Source: an uncultured Eubacteriales bacterium (lineage in GTDB: Bacteria; Bacillota; Clostridia; Lachnospirales; Bianqueaceae). Taken from it: DNA of 44,366 nt. Numbering within the stretch: the first letter of the stretch is position 1; each line of letters begins with the position of its first letter. The position numbers and the translations under genes are program-made. Under the pieces are notes generated by a model that made no database searches, was not told the DNA's origin, and saw only the letters and a list, made by a program, of their open reading frames with translations. This document shows positions 24,189 through 33,194 of this stretch, piece by piece. The stretch covers positions 1 to 44,366 of the forward strand of contig CADBPG010000163.1 of NCBI GenBank assembly GCA_902796435.1, read 5' to 3'.

Positions 24189-27017
24189 ATGAAGAAATCA
24201 GTAACCAGGATCATCAGTCTGCTGCTCGCAGTCCTGATCACGATCCCTACATCTTTGCCGGTATTTGCTGAAGAAACAGAACAAGAACAACCGCAAATAC
24301 AGGCGGAAGAAATTGCAGATACAGAAACAGACCAAACAGAAGGAGAGGAGGCTGCACCTGCAGCTGAGGAGGAAACCTCCGTTCCTGCAGAGGAGGAAGA
24401 GCCGTCCGAGATCACTCCGGAGGAGCCGGTCGAGGAACCTGTAGAAGAAACTGCTGAAGAGTCTGCAGAGTCCGATCCGGTCGTAGAAGAGACCGAGACC
24501 GAAGTCCCGGAAGAGGCCGCAGAGGAAACTACCGAAGACATCAGCCTGGCAGCATCCACCTTGCCGGATGAGGTCATGGATCTTACCAAGGCGAAGGTCG
24601 AACTGGTGGATACTGCGCCCATCGTTTACGATGGCAAGGCGAAAGAGCCGGATTTCATCCTGGTCTATCAGAAAGATGAAGCATCTCCGGAATACCGTGT
24701 CATCCTTAAGGATCTGAAGACAGTATGCAACGTTGCATATACAAACAATATCAACGCCGGCACTGGTAACATTACGATCATCTATAAAGAGGATGAGGGC
24801 AAGGAAAAGATCACCAATAAACTCGTAGCAGAGTTTACGATCGAAAAGGCAGGACAGTCGCTGAAGGCCACGGTACCCGCTGCGGAAATGTATGTGTACG
24901 ATACGCAGCAGATCACTGTGACCGGTGCTGTCGGGACCCTTTCCTATGCATCTTCCAACAAGAACGTCCTGACGGTCACCAAAAAGGGTGTCATCACGGC
25001 CGTGGGCAGTGGCACAGCCACCATCACCGTCACTGCGGCGGGGGATGCCAACCACAACGCCGGAAAGGCAACAGTCACCGTCAAGGCTGTTTATGAAAAC
25101 ATCAACATCGCCAATACCACCATCACACTGGAAGACACCGAGTTCCCGTACACGGCAAAAGCGATCGAGCCGGCCGTTACGGTAGAGTACAAGAACCGTG
25201 CTCTGGTGGAGGGTGTGGATTATAAGCTTACCTATTCCAGCAATACCAAAGTAGGTACGGCTAAGGTCGTCATCGAAGGTATTGGATACAACAGTGGCAA
25301 GGTCACGAAGAAGTTCGAGATCGTCAAGGCCAAGAACCCGATCACCGCATCCAGCGTCAGCAAGCTGTTCTCTCTGGAGGCTCAGTCCTTCACCTTGAAC
25401 GCTTCCGCTAAGGAAGGCGCGACCCTTACCTTCAAGTCGTCCAATAAGGACGCCATCAAGGTCGATGCGAATACCGGTAAGGTCACTATCAAGGCAGGTT
25501 ATTTGGGATCCGCCAAGATCACCATCACGGCGGCGGAAACAGAAAACTATCTTGAGACAACGAAGACCGTCACAGTCTATGCCCGCTACATGACCAAGAC
25601 CCGTATCCTGGAGTATATCAAGGGCATCATGGCTTCCTGGGACGGCGCAGGACATGGCAGTGCCAGGTACCAGCAGATCATCAATACCTATAACGCATAT
25701 GCGGATCAGATCGGCGCCGGCAAGATGCAGACAAACTATGCCTGGTGTGCCGCCACGGTTTCGGCCGCGTGGATCACGGCGGGTATCGCGAAGTATACGG
25801 GTATCGAGATGTCCTGCGGACGTTTCATCAACATCGCGAAATCCAACGATGCATGGAACAGCGACTGGAAGAGCGTGCCCAAGGTGGGCGATGCCATCAT
25901 CTATTCCTGGGATGGTTCCCATTCCAGCCATGATCATGTCGGTATGGTCATCGCGGTCTCCAAGGATAAGAAGACCTTTACCACTATCGAAGGCAACACC
26001 AACGGAAGCGGCATGTACAATGGTGAGGTCGGCTGCTTCACTCGTTCCGTCAGTTATAAGTATATCCAGGGCTTCATCTCTTACGATTATTCCGATATCG
26101 CCAATAAGATGAAGTATATCAAGAAGATCGATGATGATGACATCATCAGTGTATCTTCGATCTCTGCGAAGAACTATACCGGATCGGCCATCAAGCCGGC
26201 GGTCACCATCAAGGACACGCATCTGGATAAGACCCTTGTGGCAGGTACCGATTATACCCTGTATTATACCAATAATACGGCTCCGGGTACGGCTACGGTC
26301 ACCATCGTCGGCAAGGGCAATTATACCGGCGTTCGCAGCCTGAGTTTCAAGATCACGGCGAAGTATGCATGGTACCACGTGATCGAGACCAGCGTGCGCT
26401 ATCGTACAGGCCCGGGCACCGGTTATTCGGTGGCAGGTACCTTCAAGAAGAACCAGAACGTCAAGGTCGTCAAGGGAACTTCGACCAAGGCTAACGGTTA
26501 CACCTGGTATGCGGTGCAGATCGGTTCCAAAACGTATTACGCCGCGTCCATGTACCTGAAGAAGGGCAAGTACACGTCCTCCACGATCAGTATCACGGAT
26601 GATTCCATCACGGTGGCCAAGATCTCCAACAAGTCCTATGCAAACAAGGCGCTGAAGCCTTCTGTGACCATCAAGCACAACGGCACGAAGCTTGTCAATG
26701 GTACGGATTATACGCTGTCTTACAAGAACAACAAGCTGCCGGGCACAGCCACGGTCACCATCACCGGCATCGGTAAGTATACGGGTACCCGTAAGGTCAC
26801 CTTCAAGATCGTCGGCAAGTATACCACCTATACGACCAAGTATGCTTTGAATTACCGCAGCAAACCTTCGACCTCTGGCACTATCAAGGGTACCTTCGCG
26901 CAGGGCGCCAAGGTCTCCGTGCTGAACGGCTACTCCAAATCGGCCAACGGCTATACTTGGGTCATCGTCAAGGTCGGCACCAAATTCTACTATACAGCAA
27001 AGCAGTATTTAAAATAA
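24189..27017 (+). CDS. secreted CHAP-domain cell-wall hydrolase with Ig-like and SH3 repeats
   Basis: A secreted protein of 942 residues (943 from ATG 24186; ATG 24189 has better spacing to AGGGGG). A signal peptide (about 1-28, ending VFA) is followed by a very acidic Glu/Pro/Ala linker (about 29-125). Then come an Ig-like/BIG2 region (SYASSNKNVLTVTKKGVITAV), a repeated module YTAKAIEPAVTV...GVDYKLTYSSNTKVGTAKV, and a second BIG2-like unit. The CHAP/NlpC-like domain (about 475-630) has Cys521 in NYAWCAA and His584 in SHDHVGM, with Glu602/Asn604 as third-residue candidates. Two copies of module plus bacterial SH3 domain (RYRTGPGTGYS, NYRSKPSTSG) finish the protein. It should cut peptidoglycan peptides at the wall. 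No LPXTG is present. hypD follows after 16 bp. Confidence 0.85.
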   Translation: MKKSVTRIISLLLAVLITIPTSLPVFAEETEQEQPQIQAEEIADTETDQTEGEEAAPAAEEETSVPAEEEEPSEITPEEPVEEPVEETAEESAESDPVVEETETEVPEEAAEETTEDISLAASTLPDEVMDLTKAKVELVDTAPIVYDGKAKEPDFILVYQKDEASPEYRVILKDLKTVCNVAYTNNINAGTGNITIIYKEDEGKEKITNKLVAEFTIEKAGQSLKATVPAAEMYVYDTQQITVTGAVGTLSYASSNKNVLTVTKKGVITAVGSGTATITVTAAGDANHNAGKATVTVKAVYENINIANTTITLEDTEFPYTAKAIEPAVTVEYKNRALVEGVDYKLTYSSNTKVGTAKVVIEGIGYNSGKVTKKFEIVKAKNPITASSVSKLFSLEAQSFTLNASAKEGATLTFKSSNKDAIKVDANTGKVTIKAGYLGSAKITITAAETENYLETTKTVTVYARYMTKTRILEYIKGIMASWDGAGHGSARYQQIINTYNAYADQIGAGKMQTNYAWCAATVSAAWITAGIAKYTGIEMSCGRFINIAKSNDAWNSDWKSVPKVGDAIIYSWDGSHSSHDHVGMVIAVSKDKKTFTTIEGNTNGSGMYNGEVGCFTRSVSYKYIQGFISYDYSDIANKMKYIKKIDDDDIISVSSISAKNYTGSAIKPAVTIKDTHLDKTLVAGTDYTLYYTNNTAPGTATVTIVGKGNYTGVRSLSFKITAKYAWYHVIETSVRYRTGPGTGYSVAGTFKKNQNVKVVKGTSTKANGYTWYAVQIGSKTYYAASMYLKKGKYTSSTISITDDSITVAKISNKSYANKALKPSVTIKHNGTKLVNGTDYTLSYKNNKLPGTATVTITGIGKYTGTRKVTFKIVGKYTTYTTKYALNYRSKPSTSGTIKGTFAQGAKVSVLNGYSKSANGYTWVIVKVGTKFYYTAKQYLK

Positions 27018-27033
27018 CAAAGGATCGTCAAAA

Positions 27034-29394
27034 ATGAACGAACGAATCAAAGCATTACGTGAAACCAGTCTGAACACTCAGGCCCGCCTCTACATGGAGC
27101 GGGCCGATATCATGACGGATGCCTACAAGACCTACGAGGGCACCGTCTCGATCCCGGAAATGCGGGCGATCGCCTTCCGTGAATTCATGTCCAAAAAGAC
27201 GCTGTACATCGGCGATGGCGAGCTCATCGTGGGTGAGAAGGGTGACGGCCCCCAGGCTGCGCCGACCTTCCCGGAGCTGTGCTGCCACACGCTGGAGGAC
27301 ATGCACGTCATGAACGACCGCGAGCTGATCAACTTCAAGGTCTCCGAAGCGGACCTGAAGCTGCAGGAGGAGAAGATCATCCCCTACTGGAAGGAGCGCA
27401 GCATCCGCGCGAAGATCCTGGAAGCCATGACGCCGGAATGGAAGGACTGCTATGAAAGCGGTATCTTCACCGAGTTCATGGAGCAGCGTGGCCCGGGCCA
27501 TACTGTTGGATCGGAAAAGATCTACTTAAAAGGTTTCATGGATTACCAGAAGGACATCCAGGATGCTTTGGACAATCTGGATTTCCTCAATGATTTCGAG
27601 GCTTCCGCCAAGCGGGATCAGCTGAAGGCCATGTCCATCGCCTGCGATGCGATCATGATCCTTGGCCGCCGCTATGCTGCCTATGCCAGAGAACTGGCAG
27701 AGCAGGAAGCGGATCCGGTCCGCAGGGAAGAACTGCTGCAGATCGCGGCCAACTGTGACGTGGTCCCGGCCCATGCCCCGGAAACCTTCTGGCAGGCGAT
27801 CCAGATGTACTGGTTCGTGCATCTGGGTGTCACCACCGAACTGAATCCCTGGGACGCTTACAGTCCGGGACGGTTCGACCAGCACCTGATTCGTTTTTAC
27901 CGTAAAGATACAAAAGAAGGCATTCTGAATGACGACAAGGCGTTGGAGCTTCTGGAGTGCCTGTGGGTCAAGTTCAACAACCAGCCGGCACCGCCGAAGG
28001 TCGGCATCACCTTGAAAGAATCCGGCACCTATACGGATTTCGCCAACATCAACACGGGTGGCATCACGCCGGACGGCAAAGACGGTGTCAATGACGTATC
28101 CTATCTGATTCTGGACTGCATGGACGAGATGAAGCTTCTGCAGCCGTCCTCCAACGTGCAGATCAGCCGTAAGACTCCGCGCGCCTTCCTGCTGCGTGCC
28201 TGTGAGATCAGCCGTAAGGGTTGGGGCCAGCCCGCCTTCTATAACACAGAAGCGATCGTGCAGGAGCTGCTCAATGCCGGCAAGTCCATCGAGGACGCCC
28301 GCCGCGGCGGCACCTCCGGCTGTGTCGAGACCGGTGCCTTCGGCAATGAAGCCTACATCCTGACCGGATACTTCAACCTGCCGAAGATCCTGGAGATCAC
28401 CCTGAACGATGGTTTCGACAAGGTCTCCGGCAAGCAGCTGGGCTTACATACCGGAAAAGCGGAAGATTACGCCTCCTATGAAGAACTGTGGGATGCCTAC
28501 TGCCGCCAGGTGCGCCACTTCGTCGACATCAAGGTCGCGGGCTCCAACCGGATCGAGAGCATCTACGCGAAGTACATGCCCGCTCCGTTCCTGTCTATCA
28601 TCACCAATGACTGCATCGCCAAGGGCAAGGACTACAATGCCGGCGGCGCACGCTACAACACCAAATACATCCAGGGTGTCGGTATCGGTACGATCACGGA
28701 TTCCCTGGCAGCCATCAAATACAATGTCTTCGACCATCAGCTCTTCACCATGCATGAACTGATGCAGGCTCTGGACGATAACTTCGAAGGCCATGACCGG
28801 ATCAAGTTCCTGGTCAGCAACAAGACTCCGAAGTATGGCAACGATGATGACTATGCGGATGACATCATGGTCGATGTCTTTACCATGTATCGTGACACCG
28901 TGACCGGCCGCCACACGCCCATTGGCGCGACCTATCGGGTCGATATGCTGCCCACCACCTGCCATGTATACTTCGGTGAAGTAATGATGGCAAGTCCTAA
29001 CGGCCGTCTGGCCCATGTACCGGTCTCCGAGGGTATCTCTCCGGAGAAGGGTGCCGATACCCATGGCCCGACCGCGGTCATCAAGTCCTGCTCCAAGATG
29101 GACCACCTGAGCACAGGCGGTACGCTGCTGAACCAGAAGTTCACGCCGGCCGTCGTCGCGGGCAAGGAAGGTCTGGACCACATGGCGGACCTGATCCTGG
29201 CGTACTTCAACATGGATGGGCACCACATCCAGTTCAATGTCATCGACAGGGAGACCTTGATCAAGGCGCAGCAGCATCCGGATGAATACCGTGATCTGAT
29301 CGTGCGAGTTGCCGGATACAGTGATCACTTCCGCAACCTGAGCAAGGCCCTGCAGGATGAGATCATCAACCGGACAGAGCAGAGTTTCGCTTAA
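27034..29394 (+). CDS. hypD: trans-4-hydroxy-L-proline dehydratase (glycyl radical enzyme)
   Basis: A 786-residue cytoplasmic, oxygen-sensitive glycyl-radical enzyme that removes water from trans-4-hydroxy-L-proline to give (S)-1-pyrroline-5-carboxylate. The active-site loop GGTSGCVETG supplies thiyl Cys430 and Glu432. The radical Gly761 lies in RVAGYSDHF. From memory, the sequence follows Clostridioides difficile HypD closely from ERAD-MT-AYK-YEG to the C-terminal LQDEIINRTEQSF, and GCVETG differs from pyruvate formate-lyase and choline lyase. The ATG follows AAAGGA, 16 bp after the wall-protein stop, so the two are probably co-transcribed. The activating radical-SAM enzyme HypE, usually adjacent, is not in this window. 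It is closed by the terminator 29405-29436. Confidence 0.92.
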   Translation: MNERIKALRETSLNTQARLYMERADIMTDAYKTYEGTVSIPEMRAIAFREFMSKKTLYIGDGELIVGEKGDGPQAAPTFPELCCHTLEDMHVMNDRELINFKVSEADLKLQEEKIIPYWKERSIRAKILEAMTPEWKDCYESGIFTEFMEQRGPGHTVGSEKIYLKGFMDYQKDIQDALDNLDFLNDFEASAKRDQLKAMSIACDAIMILGRRYAAYARELAEQEADPVRREELLQIAANCDVVPAHAPETFWQAIQMYWFVHLGVTTELNPWDAYSPGRFDQHLIRFYRKDTKEGILNDDKALELLECLWVKFNNQPAPPKVGITLKESGTYTDFANINTGGITPDGKDGVNDVSYLILDCMDEMKLLQPSSNVQISRKTPRAFLLRACEISRKGWGQPAFYNTEAIVQELLNAGKSIEDARRGGTSGCVETGAFGNEAYILTGYFNLPKILEITLNDGFDKVSGKQLGLHTGKAEDYASYEELWDAYCRQVRHFVDIKVAGSNRIESIYAKYMPAPFLSIITNDCIAKGKDYNAGGARYNTKYIQGVGIGTITDSLAAIKYNVFDHQLFTMHELMQALDDNFEGHDRIKFLVSNKTPKYGNDDDYADDIMVDVFTMYRDTVTGRHTPIGATYRVDMLPTTCHVYFGEVMMASPNGRLAHVPVSEGISPEKGADTHGPTAVIKSCSKMDHLSTGGTLLNQKFTPAVVAGKEGLDHMADLILAYFNMDGHHIQFNVIDRETLIKAQQHPDEYRDLIVRVAGYSDHFRNLSKALQDEIINRTEQSFA

Positions 29395-29404
29395 AAACCA
29401 GAAT

Positions 29405-29436
29405 CCCGGATCTATCGCAGATCCGGGGCTTTTTTT
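29405..29436 (+). terminator. terminator of hypD
   Basis: CCCGGATCT (29405-29413) pairs with AGATCCGGG (29419-29427), followed by a T-tract. Confidence 0.93.
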
Positions 29437-29460
29437 GTTTGTCCGCCGTACATGGGCATA

Positions 29461-29491
29461 TTGACCTATAAAAGTAAGAAAATCGTAAAAT
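29461..29491 (+). promoter_or_regulatory. possible promoter of xpt
   Basis: TTGACC (29461-29466) and TAAAAT (29486-29491) have a long 19-bp spacer. The 115-bp leader to the xpt ATG shows no purine-riboswitch core that I can recognise. Confidence 0.35.
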
Positions 29492-29605
29492 ACTTGTATA
29501 ACACTTGCATTGAAATTAACAGGTAAATCATTTATTATTGTACCATCAGTCAAAGTGTCAGAATTCATCATCACCAAGCACGAAAATGAGAGCGAGGAAA
29601 CACAC

Positions 29606-30178
29606 ATGAAACTGTTGGAAGAGCGGATTCGCAAGGATGGAATCGTTCGTGAAGGCAATATTCTGAAAGTGGATAGTTTTCTGAATCATCAGATGGATAT
29701 CGCGCTGTTCTCTGAAATGGGCAAGGAGTTTGCCCGTCTTTTTGCTGGTTGTAATGTTAATAAGATCCTTACCATAGAGGCATCCGGAATCGGTATTGCG
29801 GCGATCGCTGCACAAGAGTTCGGGTGCCCTGTTGTTTTTGCGAAAAAGAACAAGACCAAGAACATCGCGGGCGATGTCTGGACCTCCAAGGTCGAGTCCT
29901 TCACCCACGGCCGTGTCTATGACATCATCGTGTCCAAGGACTTTCTGACGCCGGAGGACCGGGTCCTCATCATCGATGATTTCCTGGCCATGGGTTCCGC
30001 ACTGCACGGCCTGATCCAGCTGGTCCATGATTCCGGCGCAACGCTGGTCGGCGCGGGCATCGCGGTGGAAAAGGCATTCCAGCCCGGCGGTGACCTGATC
30101 CGGTCCCAGGGTGTGCGCGTAGAATCTCTTGCGCGGATCAAGTCCATGGATCCCCAAACGGGCATCGAGTTCTGCTGA
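29606..30178 (+). CDS. xpt: xanthine phosphoribosyltransferase
   Basis: A 190-residue type I phosphoribosyltransferase converting xanthine and PRPP to XMP for purine salvage. ATG 29606 (MKLLEERIRKDG) is preferred over the in-frame codon at 29510, because Xpt proteins begin there and GCGAGGAAA precedes it. The PRPP-binding loop VLIIDDFLAMGSA is clear, as is the family segment ILTIEASGIGIAAI. It lies 57 bp upstream of the BMP transporter gene with no terminator visible between, so it probably forms one purine-salvage unit with the importer. Confidence 0.95.
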   Translation: MKLLEERIRKDGIVREGNILKVDSFLNHQMDIALFSEMGKEFARLFAGCNVNKILTIEASGIGIAAIAAQEFGCPVVFAKKNKTKNIAGDVWTSKVESFTHGRVYDIIVSKDFLTPEDRVLIIDDFLAMGSALHGLIQLVHDSGATLVGAGIAVEKAFQPGGDLIRSQGVRVESLARIKSMDPQTGIEFC

Positions 30179-30235
30179 TCTTACGGTTTTAGGCCTTCAT
30201 ATGGCTTGAAATAAATATTTTTTCGGAGGAAAAAA

Positions 30236-31498
30236 ATGAAGAAATTACTTGCTGTTCTGCTGGTTCTGGCTATGGCTCTGGGCCTGTGCGCTTGTTCTGC
30301 CAAGCCCCAGAATACCCAGACTACAGAGATTCAGACGGAAACTGCTGAAGAAGCTCCTGCTGAAGAAGCTGCGGAAGAAGCACCTGCCGGCAACACTGTC
30401 AAGGCCGGTTTCATCTTCCTGCATGATGAAAATTCCACCTATGACCTGAACTTCCTGAACGCTGCGAAGGAAGCCTGCGAAGCGATGGGTGTTGAGTACA
30501 TCATCAAGACCAACATTCCGGAAGGTCAGGAGTGCTATGATGCCGCTATGGAACTGATCGATGAAGGCTGCAACTTCATCTTTGCGGATTCCTTTGGCCA
30601 CGAGGATTTCATGATCCAGGCCGCGAAGGAGAATCCGAACGTACAGTTCGCACATGCGACCGGTACCAAGGCTCATACCGAAGGCCTGTCCAACTATCAC
30701 AATGCGTTCGCTGAGATCTTTGAAGGCCGTTTCCTGGCTGGTGTCGCGGCTGGCATGAAGCTCAATGAAATGATCGAGAACGGCACCATCACCGCTGATC
30801 AGGCGAAGATGGGTTATGTCGGTGCTTACACCTACGCCGAAGTTATCTCCGGTTACAGCTCCTTCTTCCTGGGCGCTCGTTATGTCTGCCCGTCCGTGAC
30901 CATGGAAGTTACCTTCACTGGTTCCTGGTACGATGAGACCGCCGAGAAGGAAGGCGCCAACAAGCTGATCCAGAACGGCTGCGTCCTGATCAGCCAGCAC
31001 GCGGACTCCATGGGTGCTCCGACTGCCTGTGAGACCGCTGGTGTCCCGAACGTTTCCTACAATGGTTCCACCGAGAGTGTTGCTCCGAACACCTTCATCG
31101 TTTCTTCCCGCATCGACTGGGCTCCGTACATGACCTACTGCATGGAGTGCATCCGTGACGGCAAGGAGATCGAAACTGACTGGACCGGCACTCTGGCTAC
31201 CGGTTCTGTCAAGCTGACTGACGTCAACACAAAGGTTGCCGCAGAAGGCACTGTAGAAAAGATGGAAGAAGTCAAGGCTATGCTGGAGAACGATTCTCTG
31301 GAAGTCTTTGATGTCACCACCTTTACCGTCGACGGCAAGGGCGTGGATTCCTACATGGCCGACGTTGACACTGATCCGGAATACACCCCGGATACCGAAG
31401 CGGTCGTAGATGGCGCGTTCCGTGAATCCAAGTTCCGTTCCGCTCCGTATTTCGATCTGCAGATCGATGGCATCACTCTGCTGGATACCGCGTTCTAA
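30236..31498 (+). CDS. BMP family ABC transporter substrate-binding lipoprotein
   Basis: A 420-residue periplasmic-binding-type lipoprotein anchored outside the membrane. It has a lipoprotein signal peptide with lipobox ending at Cys20 (GLCACS), then an acidic Glu/Ala linker (about 30-52) and a type I solute-binding domain. KAGFIFLHDENSTYDLNFLNAA opens the BMP/PnrA-like domain, with GYVGAYTYAEVISGY in the middle. Family members bind purine nucleosides or related ligands. The ATG follows CGGAGGAAAA. A hairpin at 31527-31570 separates it from the ATPase gene and could lower downstream expression relative to this abundant component. Confidence 0.92.
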   Translation: MKKLLAVLLVLAMALGLCACSAKPQNTQTTEIQTETAEEAPAEEAAEEAPAGNTVKAGFIFLHDENSTYDLNFLNAAKEACEAMGVEYIIKTNIPEGQECYDAAMELIDEGCNFIFADSFGHEDFMIQAAKENPNVQFAHATGTKAHTEGLSNYHNAFAEIFEGRFLAGVAAGMKLNEMIENGTITADQAKMGYVGAYTYAEVISGYSSFFLGARYVCPSVTMEVTFTGSWYDETAEKEGANKLIQNGCVLISQHADSMGAPTACETAGVPNVSYNGSTESVAPNTFIVSSRIDWAPYMTYCMECIRDGKEIETDWTGTLATGSVKLTDVNTKVAAEGTVEKMEEVKAMLENDSLEVFDVTTFTVDGKGVDSYMADVDTDPEYTPDTEAVVDGAFRESKFRSAPYFDLQIDGITLLDTAF

Positions 31499-31526
31499 GA
31501 TCACGAAATCAATTCTATGAATCATC

Positions 31527-31570
31527 AAAAGGTCACAGCATCCCCTTGCAGGCGCTACTGTGACCTTTTA
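31527..31570 (+). terminator. attenuator-like hairpin between binding protein and ATPase genes
   Basis: AAAAGGTCACAG (31527-31538) pairs with CTGTGACCTTTT (31558-31569), a 12-bp stem with a 19-nt loop. Only four T follow before A, so termination is probably partial. Confidence 0.6.
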
Positions 31571-31655
31571 TCCCTTATATAGGGTCCGGCTTACGATAAT
31601 GCCGTACGGGTACGGCCTTGCCGCAAACCGGATCTGAAAAACAAGGAGGTACACA

Positions 31656-33194
31656 TTGAGCACCAAAGAACCGATCATTAAAATGAGAGGCATTACCAAA
31701 ACCTTTGGGACCGTGGTCGCGAATGAGAATGCCCAGCTGGACATCTACAGTGGCGAGATCCTGGCGATCCTGGGCGAGAATGGCAGCGGTAAGACGACGC
31801 TGATGAATATGCTGGCCGGCATTTATTTTCCGGATGAAGGCCAGATCTTCATCAATGGAGAAGAAGTCGTCATCGCATCTCCGAAGGATGCCTTCCAGTA
31901 CGGCATCGGCATGATCCACCAGCACTTCAAGCTGGTCAATGTCCTGTCGGCGGCGGAAAACGTGGCTCTGGGCCTGAAGGAAAAGGGCCGCTACAATATC
32001 CGTAAGGTGGCAGAACGCATCCAGAAGCTTTGTGATCAGTACGGGTTCGACATCGATCCCAACGAGAAGATCTACAATATGAGCGTTTCCCAGAAGCAGA
32101 CCGTCGAGATCATGAAGGTCCTGTACCGGGGTGCCGATGTGCTGATCCTGGACGAGCCCACGGCGGTGCTGACGCCCCAGGAGACTGAGAAACTGTTCAA
32201 GGTCCTGCGCAACATGCGCGATGATGGAAAAGCAGTCGTCATCATCACCCATAAGATGAACGAAGTAGAGGAGCTTTCCGACCGTGTGGCGGTCCTGCGC
32301 AAGGGCACCTACGTTGGGGATATGCTCACGAAGGATACAAACGCGGAAGAGATGACCAACATGCTGGTGGGCCATCCTGTCAAGCTGGAGATCGATCGGC
32401 CAGACCCGGTGGACCCGAAACCGAGAATCAAGGTCGAGCATCTGACGGTCCGCAATGAAGAAGGTCTGCTGAAGCTGGACGATGTTTCCTTCACAGCCAA
32501 TTCAGGAGAGATCCTGGGCATCGCCGGTGTTTCCGGCAACGGACAGAAGGAGCTTCTGGAAGCCATTGCAGGTCTGCAGCCCACCGAGCGTGGATCGATC
32601 CATTATATCGAGGATGACGGGACTGAAAAGGAACTGATCGGTATGGATCCGCTGCTGATCCAGCGCATGGGCGTTTCCCTTTCCTTCGTACCTGAGGATC
32701 GACTGGGCATGGGTCTGGTCGGCAGCATGGACATCACTGAGAATATGATGCTGCGCTCCTATCGGCGCGGGCATTCGGTCTTCCTGGACCAGAAGAGACC
32801 CCATGATCTGGCGGAGCACGTGGTCGAGGATCTGTCGGTCAATACACCGAACCTGGAGACACCGGTCCGTCGGCTGTCCGGCGGTAATGTCCAGAAGGTC
32901 CTGGTAGGCCGTGAGATCGCTTCGGCGCCAACGGTGCTTTTGACGGCTTACGCGGTGCGCGGACTGGATATCAATTCCTCGTATACGATCTATGATCTGA
33001 TCAACAAGCAGAAGCAGGACGGCGTAGCCGTGGTCTATGTGGGTGAGGATCTGGACGTGCTGGTAGAACTGGCAGACAAGATCCTGGTCCTGTGCGGCGG
33101 CCGCGTCAGCGGCATCGTAGATGGCCGCACGGCGGACAAACGGCAGATCGGACTGATGATGACACGAGTGGAGGCACAGAAAAAAGATGACTAA
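31656..33194 (+). CDS. nucleoside-type ABC transporter ATP-binding protein (two NBDs)
   Basis: A 512-residue protein with two fused nucleotide-binding domains, energising the BMP importer on the cytoplasmic side. The start is TTG 31656, six bases after AAGGAGGT. NBD1 (about 7-240) has Walker A GENGSGKTT, a divergent signature NMSVSQKQT and Walker B VLILDEPTAVL. NBD2 (about 255-505) has a degenerate Walker A GVSGNGQKE, signature LSGGNVQK and an altered Walker B, VLLTAYAVRGLD. NBD2 probably hydrolyses ATP poorly, as is usual in this family, but its Walker B departs further from the common QPTRGLD. It overlaps the first permease gene by 8 nt. Confidence 0.93.
   Translation: MSTKEPIIKMRGITKTFGTVVANENAQLDIYSGEILAILGENGSGKTTLMNMLAGIYFPDEGQIFINGEEVVIASPKDAFQYGIGMIHQHFKLVNVLSAAENVALGLKEKGRYNIRKVAERIQKLCDQYGFDIDPNEKIYNMSVSQKQTVEIMKVLYRGADVLILDEPTAVLTPQETEKLFKVLRNMRDDGKAVVIITHKMNEVEELSDRVAVLRKGTYVGDMLTKDTNAEEMTNMLVGHPVKLEIDRPDPVDPKPRIKVEHLTVRNEEGLLKLDDVSFTANSGEILGIAGVSGNGQKELLEAIAGLQPTERGSIHYIEDDGTEKELIGMDPLLIQRMGVSLSFVPEDRLGMGLVGSMDITENMMLRSYRRGHSVFLDQKRPHDLAEHVVEDLSVNTPNLETPVRRLSGGNVQKVLVGREIASAPTVLLTAYAVRGLDINSSYTIYDLINKQKQDGVAVVYVGEDLDVLVELADKILVLCGGRVSGIVDGRTADKRQIGLMMTRVEAQKKDD

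Noticed and set aside
24198-26678. 826-codon minus-strand frame opposite the wall protein
   Set aside because: An antisense shadow: Arg/Asp/Ile-rich with no motifs, while the plus strand has a signal peptide and known domains.
29437-29605. Purine riboswitch before xpt
   Set aside because: The conserved junction and loop sequences are not present by eye.
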